This document shows, one piece after another, positions 23,617-32,724 of a DNA stretch of 37,915 bases (its first letter is position 1; every line of letters begins with the position of its first letter). The notes beneath the pieces were generated by a model, which did no database searches, had not been told where the DNA came from, and saw only the letters and a program-made list of their open reading frames with translations. A program made the translations under genes and the position numbers. This DNA is from JARKQH01 sp964631605 (GTDB lineage Bacteria > Verrucomicrobiota > Verrucomicrobiia > Limisphaerales > UBA8199). The stretch is taken from assembly GCA_964631605.1 (NCBI GenBank), contig CAZVYG010000052.1:1-37915 (forward strand), in the 5' to 3' direction.

Positions 23617-25269
23617 TTACATCCCGAAGATTCGGGTCTTGTTGGAACGGGTCAGAAATGCCATCCCAAAGACGTTCGTGGGATCAGGCAAATGCGAATG
23701 GTCCGGCAGCTTCACATTGTGCAGATAGAACTTTCCAAGCCCGGGATTGCTGCTTAGCAGCCCGTCGGCGCTCATCGTGTCGGCCTTGATGTTGAAGACG
23801 CACCGGCTGGGAGCGGCCGACAACGCCGAAAACAGAAACACCGATTCACTCTCGATGGTCGTCGTGGTGCGGTCGCTGAATTCGGCGGCAAAGGTGGTTG
23901 CAATGTTCCGCCCCTTGAGACGGATCGCCCCGGCGATTGGCTGCCCGCCGGCGGTGTGAAATGCCTGGGTCATACAACCGGCGGATTCCCAGCGGAAGTC
24001 CGTCCGGTCGCCGACCACATTGGTGAATAGAATCAGTCCCTCCTGAACCGTGCCGGATTGGATGGAAATCACCGCGTTGCTCGAACCGACCAGTAACGTC
24101 GGCCTTCCCCCCCGGATCGAAGCGTCACCCTGGATGGTCACATCCGTGACCCCGTCCTGGGCAACAAACAAGGGCCGGTCCCCGCTTCCCAGAAAACGGG
24201 CTCCAGCCGCAGCCTCCACCACGACCCCAGCCTTGAGATTGAAGGTGCCCGCGTAGTTGCCCGGGGCCAACATAACTGTTTGGCCGGGGACAGCGGCGGC
24301 GAGGGCGGCTTGAAACGTGCGATAGGGTTTCCAGGGATTCTCCGCAAGCGCGGTGGCATCATTTCCCCGCGCCGGATCCACGAACAACCGGTTGCGCCCG
24401 AAAAACATGATGGCATCGGGGCTCAGATTGGTCAGGCCGGCGCCGTTGCCGCGGATCACCCCTTGCAGGGTCGTGTTGGTTATGTTCGCCGCGCCCAGAA
24501 CGGCTTGATAAGGACCGGCGACGACCGCGTTGGCCCCAATGGCGATGGAGTGGCTCGCGTTGGCCGCATCCGGCGCTTTGCCCGCCTGGTAGCCGACAAA
24601 AGTGACATAGGCATCATTGGTCGAGGCTTTGGGGTTGGATGCGCTCCCCATCGCGTCCCCGGGATCCCCCGCCAGATAACCGATCATCACCGAGCCGGGA
24701 GCCCGGTTGAAGCGTCCGGCATACTGGCCAACCAGCGTTGCATGCGTGGCACCGCTTGCGTAATTCGCCGCCCCCTGCCCTACGGCCACGGTATATTGGC
24801 TGTTGGTGGCGTGGCGCCCGGCATCCGTCCCGACCAAGGTCGCCCGCTCCGCATTGGCCGCATACCGTCCCGCGGAGTATCCCAGCAGGGTGGTCAGGGT
24901 TGAATTGGTGGCGTGCGCTCCAGCAGCCGTGCCCAAAAAGACACAACAGTCGGCCGCCGTTGCATACTTGCCCGCCTCATAACCGATGAAGGTGGGGCGC
25001 AGCGCCCGCGTGGCATACATGCCCGCCTCGCTCCCGATAATCGTGGAATACTGCCGATACGGGTTGGCGTACTTCCCCGCGTTTAATCCAATGGTAAAGT
25101 TGGTTTCCAATCGCCGGGTGGCCGCGCTGTACTTGGGGTACAACTCCCAAATCACGCTGTCATTCTCCCCATTGTTCGGGAGGTTGAAGGCCGGGCCGGA
25201 GGCGGGCGGGAAACCTGCCGCAATCATCAGTGGCGTAACCAATGCCAGTTTCAAGAGTCGTGCTTTCAT
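23617..25269 (-). CDS. secreted protein with 17-residue 'IG-x-x-AG' repeats and beta-helix
   Basis: The protein is 550 aa from ATG 25269, with signal peptide MKARLLKLALVTPLMIAAGF. Residues 58-260 are tandem units of the form [ILV]-G-x-x-A-G-x-[YH]-A followed by an eight-residue spacer, mostly exactly 17 residues apart. Examples are FIGYEAGKYATAADCC, LLGYSAGRYAANAERA and LVGTDAGRHATNSQYT. They resemble the left-handed roll heads of YadA-type adhesins and the 'AIGxxAG' repeats of S74-type fibres. A GNGAGLTNLSPDAI linker, also common in fibre proteins, leads into a pectate-lyase-like region (LFVDPARGNDAT ... YRTFQAALAAAVPGQTVMLA). The C-terminus lacks an anchor, an S74 peptidase domain or a PEP-CTERM motif. 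A trimeric surface fibre or adhesin is likely by resemblance only. Confidence 0.75.
   Translation of the reverse strand: MKARLLKLALVTPLMIAAGFPPASGPAFNLPNNGENDSVIWELYPKYSAATRRLETNFTIGLNAGKYANPYRQYSTIIGSEAGMYATRALRPTFIGYEAGKYATAADCCVFLGTAAGAHATNSTLTTLLGYSAGRYAANAERATLVGTDAGRHATNSQYTVAVGQGAANYASGATHATLVGQYAGRFNRAPGSVMIGYLAGDPGDAMGSASNPKASTNDAYVTFVGYQAGKAPDAANASHSIAIGANAVVAGPYQAVLGAANITNTTLQGVIRGNGAGLTNLSPDAIMFFGRNRLFVDPARGNDATALAENPWKPYRTFQAALAAAVPGQTVMLAPGNYAGTFNLKAGVVVEAAAGARFLGSGDRPLFVAQDGVTDVTIQGDASIRGGRPTLLVGSSNAVISIQSGTVQEGLILFTNVVGDRTDFRWESAGCMTQAFHTAGGQPIAGAIRLKGRNIATTFAAEFSDRTTTTIESESVFLFSALSAAPSRCVFNIKADTMSADGLLSSNPGLGKFYLHNVKLPDHSHLPDPTNVFGMAFLTRSNKTRIFGM
24490..25098 (-). repeat. protein-level tandem repeat, 17-aa period
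   Basis: The invariant glycine of the repeat falls at residues 61, 79, 96, 113, 130, 147, 164, 181 and 197 of the encoded protein, spacings of 18, 17, 17, 17, 17, 17, 17 and 16. Looser copies lie near 226, 245 and 259. The DNA of the units has diverged and is not a nucleotide-level satellite, which suggests an old, selected protein repeat. Confidence 0.75.
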
Positions 25270-25486
25270 GTTTCGTTCCAGTTCCATACACAACGCCGGA
25301 ACCCGCGGCGGCCTTGGCGAGACCGCCCCGGCCTGGCAGAGCGTTTTCGCCCGGAGCGCCGCTGCGAACAGTCGGGGCGCTGTCGAGACAGGAATACTGA
25401 ACCTCTGCCGCAAGAAAGGAAATACCTACGACGAGCGTGCCCGTCGAGGTTCAGGCCGGCGAACAGGATAGGGATGGCGGCGAGCC

Positions 25487-27010
25487 TTAGGGCGCGGTCA
25501 ACTTCAACGTTGCCATGCGATAATAGCCGCCATCGTCGCGCAACCTCGCTTGCAGCGCCAGTTCAACCGGGCGGTCGTTGCCTGAGGCGGCATCAAAAAG
25601 TCCCATAGCGACCTGGTACTGGCCCGGCGGCAGGCCCGCAGGCAGTGGCAGCTCGCCGGGGCAAACCACCGGCTTCCCCGGCAGCCAGGAGCGGTTGGCC
25701 TTGCCCAGGACGCGCACCCAGTTCGTGGTCGCACCGGAGAGTTTCACGCGCAGCTCGTAGGGATGATAGGGTGGGGCGACGCCGCGATTCTCCAAGGTCA
25801 GGGTTAACGGAACGGTGGCGCCGACGGGGGCGTTCTCTGCCAGGGCCAGGCTGGTGGGAAACAGCCAGTAGCCGCAGCGATTGAGCAGCTCTTTTGTGAG
25901 TTCGGGATTGTCGGTCAACCACTCGCGGGCGTCGCCATGGTAGCCGATATAGGTGGCGTGCAGCAGTTGCAGGGCGCCGCGGAAATAATCCGGGCCCGTC
26001 AGGCCCTTGCCAAACCGGGCGACCGCCGAGTCCGGGCGCCCCTCCCAGTTCCCAAGTTTCTTCACCTTCGGATAATGTTCGAGCTCAAACACGGTTGGCG
26101 TTTGCAGATAGGCATCCGCAAAAACCTCCGGGCTGCGCACGGTGAAACGGTCGCTGGTGCCCGCCAGGTAACCCTCCACCAGAATGCTGTCATCGCGATA
26201 GCTGATGCCGTTGGTGAGGATGTGGCGATGCAGCGCCTGCCGCTCCGCAGGGTCGCTCAAGGCATAAACGAAATCATCCGACACCACCAACTGCGCGCGT
26301 TTGAAGTGTTTGAGGTGAAGGTCCACATGTTTGAGGCGGGCGGCGAGCCCACAATCCTTTCGGCTGCCCGCCCAGGTGTGCCCCTCGCCCCAGTCGCCGA
26401 TGCTGCCAATGTCCACATAGCGCACCCAGGGCTGCCGATCGTACCGTGCGGCAAAGGCCGCCAGGAACTTGTCCAGCTTCGCCAGGAAGACCGGGTCGTC
26501 GAACACGGGCTCCCAGGGGCCGTCGGGGCCGACGATCTGGCCCGACCGGTAGAAGCCGCCCCGAGCGCCGGCTTCCATGACCCAGCGGCGCGTGGCAAAC
26601 TGTTGCTCAATCCGGTCGGTGCTGCTCTCCTTGCAACTGATGCGGAACGCGATGCCCAGGCCATGCGCGGTCCACTTCTCGATGATGCGGTCAATGACGC
26701 CCCAGTCGAACTGGCCTTCCCCGGGTTCGAGGTAAGCCCACGCCAGCCGGATATAGAGGTGGTCCATGCCGGGGAACTCGAGCAGGTCGGCGTCGCGGGC
26801 GATTTGGTACTTGTTCGGGTGGTTGTCGGGAAAGTGGTGATACCACCCCTTGTGAGGATTGACCAAAACCCGCGCTGCATCGTGAAGCGGCGTGAGATCA
26901 TGGACGACCCGATTCGCAGACGGCGCTTCGCTGCCGGTCACCGCCAGGATGCCGACCAGTAGCGCGGCCGCAGGGGCGCGCCGGCCTGATGGTTTGGAAT
27001 GGTGCTTCAT
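25487..27010 (-). CDS. secreted DUF4832 family protein, TIM-barrel glycosidase-like
   Basis: The protein is 507 aa with a signal peptide (SGRRAPAAALLVGILAVTGS). The mature start NPHKGWYHHFPDN and the block YIRLAWAYLEPGEGQFDWGV resemble the first strands of GH42/GH5-like (beta/alpha)8 barrels ('NP.KG', 'W...EP..G.F.W'). Further barrel blocks are GIAFRISC, VRYVDIGSIGDWGEGHTW and VVSDDFVY. The C-terminal beta domain (VPLTLTLENRGVAPPYHPYE ... LPAGLPPGQYQVAMGLFD) matches DUF4832. Glu in GDWGEGHTW is the natural acid/base candidate. The substrate is unknown. It follows the sulfatase gene by about 120 bp on the same strand and is probably part of the same polysaccharide-degrading cluster. Confidence 0.8.
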   Translation of the reverse strand: MKHHSKPSGRRAPAAALLVGILAVTGSEAPSANRVVHDLTPLHDAARVLVNPHKGWYHHFPDNHPNKYQIARDADLLEFPGMDHLYIRLAWAYLEPGEGQFDWGVIDRIIEKWTAHGLGIAFRISCKESSTDRIEQQFATRRWVMEAGARGGFYRSGQIVGPDGPWEPVFDDPVFLAKLDKFLAAFAARYDRQPWVRYVDIGSIGDWGEGHTWAGSRKDCGLAARLKHVDLHLKHFKRAQLVVSDDFVYALSDPAERQALHRHILTNGISYRDDSILVEGYLAGTSDRFTVRSPEVFADAYLQTPTVFELEHYPKVKKLGNWEGRPDSAVARFGKGLTGPDYFRGALQLLHATYIGYHGDAREWLTDNPELTKELLNRCGYWLFPTSLALAENAPVGATVPLTLTLENRGVAPPYHPYELRVKLSGATTNWVRVLGKANRSWLPGKPVVCPGELPLPAGLPPGQYQVAMGLFDAASGNDRPVELALQARLRDDGGYYRMATLKLTAP

Positions 27011-27131
27011 TTCGCCTAAAACGTTTTGAATGGTTGGCCACTGCCTGGAGAGGGCTGAGTCAAGGTGGACTTCTCAGCGGAAGAGGCTCCAAAGCCCGGC
27101 AGTGCCGCAAAGACGAATCCCGAATTGGTTC

Positions 27132-28604
27132 TTACGGATTTCTTTTCTGCCGTTTCTTTGTTTTCGTGGCGGCGCTCGCATCGCCGTCTGATTTGGCCGG
27201 GGATTTGTTTTCGGTCGGCAGGAACTGGCCCAGGTCGCGTTTCGTGGAATCCGATGCGCCGGGTTTGGTCGCCAGGTTGGTCCACTCGTACGGATCGCGG
27301 TTTTCATCGTAAAGTTCTTCGCCCCCGTCAGCGTAGCGCGTGTAACGCCACCCTTCACTGCGGATCGTATGGTTGTTTTGCCGGTAGGTCGTGATCGCGG
27401 GATGGTCCCACGGCATCTGGGGATTTGCGAGCAGCGCGCGGATGCTCCGGCCTTGCACGTGCGCCGGTGTGGGCAGGCCGCAGAGGTCCATCAGTGTCGG
27501 GTATATGCTCATGTAGTCCACGGTGCGGTCGCAGCGACTGTCGGGTTTTGTGACGCCCGGCACGACCCAGATATGGGGAGCGCGGGTGGACTCCTCCCAC
27601 AGCGCGAATTTGCGCCAATGATGCTTTTCGCCGAGATGCCAGCCGTGGTCGCTCCAAAAACAGATGATCGTGTTGTTGCGTTCGGGCGATTTGTCGTAAG
27701 CGTCGAGCAGGCGGCCCACCATGACGTCGCAGAAGTTGATCGTGGCGAGATAGGCGCGGATGGCCTGCTTCCACGTATTTGTGCCGTCCTGCTTCATGAT
27801 GGCTTCGTGATCGCCGCTGCGGGTGGCCATCTGGAGGGCGATGGGCGGGAGATCATCAAGGTCGTCCTCCCTGTAAGGCGGGAGCTGGATGGTCTCCAAC
27901 GGAAACTTGTCGTAATACTTCTTCGGCACGCTCCAAGGCAGGTGCGGTTTGGTGAGGCCGCACGCGATGAAGAATGGCCGGTCGTGTTTCTTGTTCAACT
28001 GCGCGATGGCATAGTCCACGAACTTCGAGTCTGGCATGTCCTCGTCGCGGCAGTTGAGTGGCGTGATCGGCAACTTGCCGGCGTAAACCGCGGCCTGCGG
28101 TGAGCCGTCCTCGTCGCGTTCGTTCCCCCGGACTCCCTTCAGCCAGTCATCCCATTCGGCCGGACGATACACGCTGCCATGGTAAATCTTGCCCGCACCG
28201 CAAACGAAGTATCCCGCGTTGCGAAACTGCGTGGACAAGGTAATCGGCTCCGGAATGACCGGTTGGAAATTCTCGCCATTGTCATAAACACCCGTCGCGC
28301 CAGGACGCAGGCCGGACATCAGCGCGGCGCGCGAGGGATTGCAGACGGGCGCGGCGCAATAGCTGCGCGTAAACCAGACGCCGCGCTTCGCGAGTCGGTC
28401 AATATTCGGCGTGATCGTCTGCGGGTTGCGGCCGAGGTAGCCAACCCAGTGGTTGAGGTCATCCACCGCGATGAACAGGACATTGGGCTTGGCCGCCGCA
28501 GCCTGGATCAGGTGGCAGGCGAGCAGCAGAGTTGCGAGCGCGACTCCCCCGGGCTCGAAGGGAAGCAGCCGTCTGCATGGGTTCATTTCAAACTTCGTAT
28601 TCAT
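27132..28604 (-). CDS. sulfatase, iduronate-2-sulfatase-like
   Basis: The protein is 490 aa. After a signal segment (VALATLLLACHLIQAAAA) the fold starts KPNVLFIAVDDLNHWVG with metal ligands Asp48-Asp49. The active-site motif is CNPSR (Cys88 to Arg92), so Cys88 must be converted to formylglycine. Downstream are ENFQPVIPEPITLSTQF, GYFVCGAGKIYHG, FIACGLTKPHLPWSVPKKYY and FWSDHGWHLGEKHHWRKFALWEESTRAP, all characteristic of the iduronate-2-sulfatase-type (S1) group. It removes sulfate esters from a glycan in the periplasm or outside. The Lys-rich tail is typical of these proteins. The gene follows the other sulfatase by four bases. No maturating enzyme is encoded in the window. Confidence 0.93.
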   Translation of the reverse strand: MNTKFEMNPCRRLLPFEPGGVALATLLLACHLIQAAAAKPNVLFIAVDDLNHWVGYLGRNPQTITPNIDRLAKRGVWFTRSYCAAPVCNPSRAALMSGLRPGATGVYDNGENFQPVIPEPITLSTQFRNAGYFVCGAGKIYHGSVYRPAEWDDWLKGVRGNERDEDGSPQAAVYAGKLPITPLNCRDEDMPDSKFVDYAIAQLNKKHDRPFFIACGLTKPHLPWSVPKKYYDKFPLETIQLPPYREDDLDDLPPIALQMATRSGDHEAIMKQDGTNTWKQAIRAYLATINFCDVMVGRLLDAYDKSPERNNTIICFWSDHGWHLGEKHHWRKFALWEESTRAPHIWVVPGVTKPDSRCDRTVDYMSIYPTLMDLCGLPTPAHVQGRSIRALLANPQMPWDHPAITTYRQNNHTIRSEGWRYTRYADGGEELYDENRDPYEWTNLATKPGASDSTKRDLGQFLPTENKSPAKSDGDASAATKTKKRQKRNP

Positions 28605-28608
28605 GTTG

Positions 28609-30102
28609 TCACTTTCTTGCTGGTGGCAGGGCAGCCTTCCAGCCCGCTTTCAGCAGAGCCGCCATCTCCCCACGGGCCTTCGCGTGGGCGGGATCCTCCG
28701 CGAGATTCACGGTCTCCCACGGGTCCCTCTCCAAATCGTAGAACGCCACGGGGACGGGGCCTTTTTCGAATTCCATGTAGCTGTAGCGCTGGTTGCGCAC
28801 GACCTGTTCCCCGGGGCTTTGCACCATGAACACGGCCTGTTTCCAAGGCTGATCCGGGTTGGCCAGCAGTGGCGCAAAGCTGAGGCCCTCCAGATGCGGG
28901 GGCGCATCAAGGTCCAGCAACTCGCACACCGTCGGCACGAAATCCACAAACTCGACGAATTCGCGGCAGACCTTCCCACTGCCGGTTGCTCCCGGCACGC
29001 GCACCCAAAGCGGCGCCCGGCGCGTGGCCTCCAGCATCGAGTATTTGGACCAGAAGCCGTGATCCCCGAGATGGAATCCATGATCGCCCAGGATGAACAC
29101 GATGGTGTTGTTCGCCAGCCCCTGCTGTTCCAACGCGTCCAGGATGCGCCCCACATTGTCGTCCACGAAACTGACGCAGGCGTAATACGCGGCGATGGCC
29201 TCGCGGGCTTGTTGCGGCGTGGGTTGCGCCTCCCTGAAGAGGTCGGGGTTGCCGCCGGTCATGCGTTTGGGATAGGGACAGCCCTTGAGGCTCGAGGGCG
29301 GCGCCGGCGGATCGGGAATTTTCGCGGGGTCATACATCTCAATGTATTTTTTCGGGGCGATCAGGGGCGTGTGCGGACGTGATTGGTGGACGGAGAGGAA
29401 GAACTGCTGTTTGGTGCGGGCGAATTCCTCGAGCAAGGCCACGGCGGTTTGCGAGATGCGGTAATCGCCCTCCTCCTCTGGCTCCTTACCCGAGTCGCCG
29501 TAGCGATCGGAGTTCCGGGCGCGCCAGAGGCGATACTCGCGGCTGTTGCGGTCCTTGGGCGCGGGATCGCGCCCGGCGGACTTCACGGGCTGGAACTTGC
29601 GGATGGGCGGCGGACCGTTCCAACCGGGCGGCGGCGCGTAGTGCTCGATGCGGTCAAACGCCATCAACTGCGGGCGGGCGTACTCCGTCGTGTGAAAGAA
29701 CTTGCCGATCACGGCGGTATGCAGGCCCTTTTGCTTGAGTAACTCGGGCAAGGTGCGGGTGCCGGCGGGTAAGCGCTCACTCATCACCTGGCTGTTGTGC
29801 CAGACGCCCGACGTCAACGGCCGCAGCCCGGTGAGAAAGGACGTGCGCGAGGGATTGCAGCAGACGGCCTGCACGTAAGCGCGGTCGAACTGCGTGGCCG
29901 TGCGCGCAAAGCGGTCGAGGTTGGGCGTCCTGCAGATGGTGTTCCCATAGCAGCCCCAGACACCCGCGTAACAGTCCTCGATGATCACGAACAGCAGGTT
30001 CATCTTCGACGTGTCCGGCAGCCCGGCGGGACGCGCCAAGGCGGATGGCAAGAACGAGAGGCCGAGCAGGGCGGTGAGTACGAGTTTGGTTTTGGTTTTC
30101 AT
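28609..30102 (-). CDS. sulfatase, second iduronate-2-sulfatase-like paralogue
   Basis: The protein is 497 aa with signal peptide MKTKTKLVLTALLGLSFLPS. The catalytic motif is CCNPSR, with Cys82 as the formylglycine precursor. At the first metal-binding position it reads VIIEDCYAGVWGCYGN, that is Glu42-Asp43 where most family members have Asp-Asp. Other blocks are RTLPELLKQKGLHTAVIGKF, FFLSVHQSRPHTPLIAPKKY and FILGDHGFHLGDHGFWSKYSMLEATRRAP. The two sulfatases are clearly related but far from identical, so they probably remove sulfate from different positions or sugars. The start lies 12 bp after the GH2 gene and the end four bases before the next sulfatase, which indicates one operon. Confidence 0.92.
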   Translation of the reverse strand: MKTKTKLVLTALLGLSFLPSALARPAGLPDTSKMNLLFVIIEDCYAGVWGCYGNTICRTPNLDRFARTATQFDRAYVQAVCCNPSRTSFLTGLRPLTSGVWHNSQVMSERLPAGTRTLPELLKQKGLHTAVIGKFFHTTEYARPQLMAFDRIEHYAPPPGWNGPPPIRKFQPVKSAGRDPAPKDRNSREYRLWRARNSDRYGDSGKEPEEEGDYRISQTAVALLEEFARTKQQFFLSVHQSRPHTPLIAPKKYIEMYDPAKIPDPPAPPSSLKGCPYPKRMTGGNPDLFREAQPTPQQAREAIAAYYACVSFVDDNVGRILDALEQQGLANNTIVFILGDHGFHLGDHGFWSKYSMLEATRRAPLWVRVPGATGSGKVCREFVEFVDFVPTVCELLDLDAPPHLEGLSFAPLLANPDQPWKQAVFMVQSPGEQVVRNQRYSYMEFEKGPVPVAFYDLERDPWETVNLAEDPAHAKARGEMAALLKAGWKAALPPARK

Positions 30103-30114
30103 GGTGACTTCAGT

Positions 30115-32724
30115 TTAGTGGACGATACCCCCGGAGGCGGGATGTTTCCAGTCCAAGGCGGTTCTATGCGGCGAATACCAAGGTTTGGCGGTGATGGTTC
30201 CGCTTTGGTGACCGCCCAGGATGCGCACCACCTTTTGCTCGCCGGGCATGAGGTCGAAGTAATTGTCCTCGAAGAACCAGCCGAAGGCGTCCCCGTTGGC
30301 ATTGCCTTCCAAGGTGACGGCACGGGCAAACTTGTCGGTCGTGATAACCAGGGCGCCGTCCCGGACGTTGACGTTCAGTTTGGCCGGGGGGAACGTAACG
30401 CGGCGTTCGATATCGCCCAGAGTGATCGCCTCCGCAAGATTCCTGCCCGAAGCGTCCGTGAGCGTCGCACGCAGGATGTGTTCGCGGCGAAAGGTGCCGA
30501 TGCCGGCTTCGTCCAGTCGCACGACCACCTGGGATTGACCGGGCGGGACCGTCACCGGTCGCACGATTTCCTTGCGGGTTTTGTTCTGGGCGAGATGAAA
30601 CAACTCAATGCGCACCGTGCCGGCAATCGGTCGTGGGGTGTCGTTGACGGCCCAGAGATGGATATAAGCATCGACGTCGAAGGACAGGAGAACCGGGGCG
30701 TAGGCACGGCGGATGGCGTAGTAGGCGTGATAGGGTTCGAGGAAGTAATCCACCTTGCCGCTGTAAATCTGGGGCCAGGAATCGTTGAATTTCCAGACGA
30801 GGTATCCGCCGCAGCGGCGCTGGCCGGAGACGTCCGTGGCGGGGCGTCCGCGGCGCTGACGCTCGATGGTATCCTGGTAGTAGAGCGCCTCCGCCATGCC
30901 CAACCGATACACGAGCGAGGCGACGTCGGCGGCGTCATAGAACAGATGGACCGGACCGGTCTTCTTCTCACTCGAACCGGTGGTGTATTTCTGCCAGGTC
31001 TTTGGCCACGGCAGTGTCTGGCCGTGCGTGAACACGGGCGAATAGTCCGCGGGCCACAAATCCTCCGGCGCCATAAAGCGTTTCAGGCTGTGCAACACGG
31101 GCGCCGCGATGCGCGTGTCCTCGCTGGCAAAGTTCAGATAGTCGTAGCCCGGCATGAACCACATGCTGGTATAGCCGTGCGTGTTGCCTTCCCGGGGATC
31201 GTTTGGATCCTGTCCGTAGAACGGGGTGCTGGGCTGGTAATAGCGTTCCGGGTCCATCTGTCGGCAGAGCGCGCCCACTTCCTCGGCGGCGATGAGCCCG
31301 GGCCAGGGGCCGCGGTCCTCGAGCTGGGAGTTGAATTCTTGGTGATGCCACATGGCGCTCTCGTTGCCGCCGCACCAGGCGAAGATGGAGGGATGGTGCT
31401 TGAGCCGTTCCAGCAGGTGGGTGGCTTCCTCGCGGCAAATCGCGCGGCTGCGCTCGTCCCGCTGCAACGGCAGGGCGCTAAAGTCCTGCCAGAGCATGAA
31501 ACCGCGGGCGTCAGCCATTTCATAGAACCGGTCGTCCGGCGCCTCCACCTCTCCCCAAAGGCGGAAGACATTGAAGTTGGCATGTTCCGCCATCGCAAAA
31601 AGCTTTTCCACGCGCGGCCCGTCCCAGACGGCGGTTTGCCAGCGCGGGGAGACCCAGTCCCCACCCCACAACCGCACGGGAACGCCGTTGACGAGGAAGT
31701 GCAACCGGTGCGGCATCGTGATTCGGCGAAAGCCCAGGGTGCGCCGCACGGTCTGGTGCGGCTGCCCGTCCACGAGCAGTGTGGTCTCAAGTTGGTAAAG
31801 CGGTTGGCTGCCGTAACCCCGGGGCCACCAGGGCTCCGGTTTCGCCACGGTCACGCGCGCGTGAGCGGTGAAGCGGGCGTCACTGACTGGGACCGTAAGG
31901 TTCGTAACGACGGCTGCGGCGAGCTGCGGATCGAGCAGCCGGATCTGAAGCCCCACCGCCGGCGACTGCGAACTTCCGGACACGTCCAGCGTCACCGTGC
32001 CGGTGGTCAGGGCTTCGTCCAGCGAACTGCCGGCGGAAACTTTCGTCAGCGCGCTGCCGTGAGTAACCTCGAGAAAGATTTTGTCGAAGACGCCCACTCG
32101 CGAGAAGCTGGGATTCGGCCCCAAATAAGTGCCGTGGTTGCTGGCCGGACGGCGGACCGGGTTTCCCCGATGCTGGCGGACCTGTTTACGGTCGCCGCCG
32201 CTGCCTTCATAGACGGAGTGGAAGTGCAACACGAGGGTGTTCTCGGACCGCAGCTTGCCGGTGACGTTCACGGCCAGGGGGAGGAACATGTTCGCCTGGG
32301 AGGCGATCAGTGCGCCGTTGAGATAAACATCCACGATCGTGTCGAGGCCCTGGAACTTGAGCCACGACTCCGCCTCCGGTTCCGTCGTTTGGAATCGCAC
32401 CGCATAGGCCCAGTCCTTCTCCGCGATCCATTGGTATGCGGCGGCGCGGCCCGGCAGCCAAGGCTCTTCGATCCTCCCCTGTTGCAGGAGAACATCCGGC
32501 ACCATGGCCGGCATGTTGGAAACCGTCAGCCACTCGTCCCCCGACCGAGCTTCAACGGCCTCGGCAAGGAAGGCCGGGTCCAGCTTGTCACGTGGCGCGA
32601 AAGATTTGATCCGCCAGCCGGTGGCGATCTCAATTTGTTGGAACGGCGCCGCCGCCTGAAGGTGAGCTCCGCCAAGCTCGGACAGCGCGACGGTCACCCA
32701 GAGAAGTTGAAGCGTTCGTTTCAT
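30115..32724 (-). CDS. glycoside hydrolase family 2, beta-mannosidase-like
   Basis: The protein is 869 aa, exported (MKRTLQLLWVTVALSELGGA, then HLQAAAP). The jelly-roll sugar-binding domain has WAYAVRFQTTEPEAESWLKF and GLDTIVDVYLNGALIASQAN. Two Ig-like domains follow. In the barrel, ANFNVFRLWGEVEAPDDRFY and IFAWCGGNES carry the predicted acid/base Glu455 ('W.GNNE' in mannosidases), and YLNFASEDTRI carries the predicted nucleophile Glu535 (usual 'F.SEFG.QS'). Beta-mannosidases or related exo-enzymes of GH2 release terminal sugars, and the specificity here could be another sugar. The start overlaps the stop of a 49-codon ORF (ATGA), and two sulfatase genes follow within 12 and 4 bp, so it works on a sulfated glycan. 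Confidence 0.9.
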   Translation of the reverse strand: MKRTLQLLWVTVALSELGGAHLQAAAPFQQIEIATGWRIKSFAPRDKLDPAFLAEAVEARSGDEWLTVSNMPAMVPDVLLQQGRIEEPWLPGRAAAYQWIAEKDWAYAVRFQTTEPEAESWLKFQGLDTIVDVYLNGALIASQANMFLPLAVNVTGKLRSENTLVLHFHSVYEGSGGDRKQVRQHRGNPVRRPASNHGTYLGPNPSFSRVGVFDKIFLEVTHGSALTKVSAGSSLDEALTTGTVTLDVSGSSQSPAVGLQIRLLDPQLAAAVVTNLTVPVSDARFTAHARVTVAKPEPWWPRGYGSQPLYQLETTLLVDGQPHQTVRRTLGFRRITMPHRLHFLVNGVPVRLWGGDWVSPRWQTAVWDGPRVEKLFAMAEHANFNVFRLWGEVEAPDDRFYEMADARGFMLWQDFSALPLQRDERSRAICREEATHLLERLKHHPSIFAWCGGNESAMWHHQEFNSQLEDRGPWPGLIAAEEVGALCRQMDPERYYQPSTPFYGQDPNDPREGNTHGYTSMWFMPGYDYLNFASEDTRIAAPVLHSLKRFMAPEDLWPADYSPVFTHGQTLPWPKTWQKYTTGSSEKKTGPVHLFYDAADVASLVYRLGMAEALYYQDTIERQRRGRPATDVSGQRRCGGYLVWKFNDSWPQIYSGKVDYFLEPYHAYYAIRRAYAPVLLSFDVDAYIHLWAVNDTPRPIAGTVRIELFHLAQNKTRKEIVRPVTVPPGQSQVVVRLDEAGIGTFRREHILRATLTDASGRNLAEAITLGDIERRVTFPPAKLNVNVRDGALVITTDKFARAVTLEGNANGDAFGWFFEDNYFDLMPGEQKVVRILGGHQSGTITAKPWYSPHRTALDWKHPASGGIVH

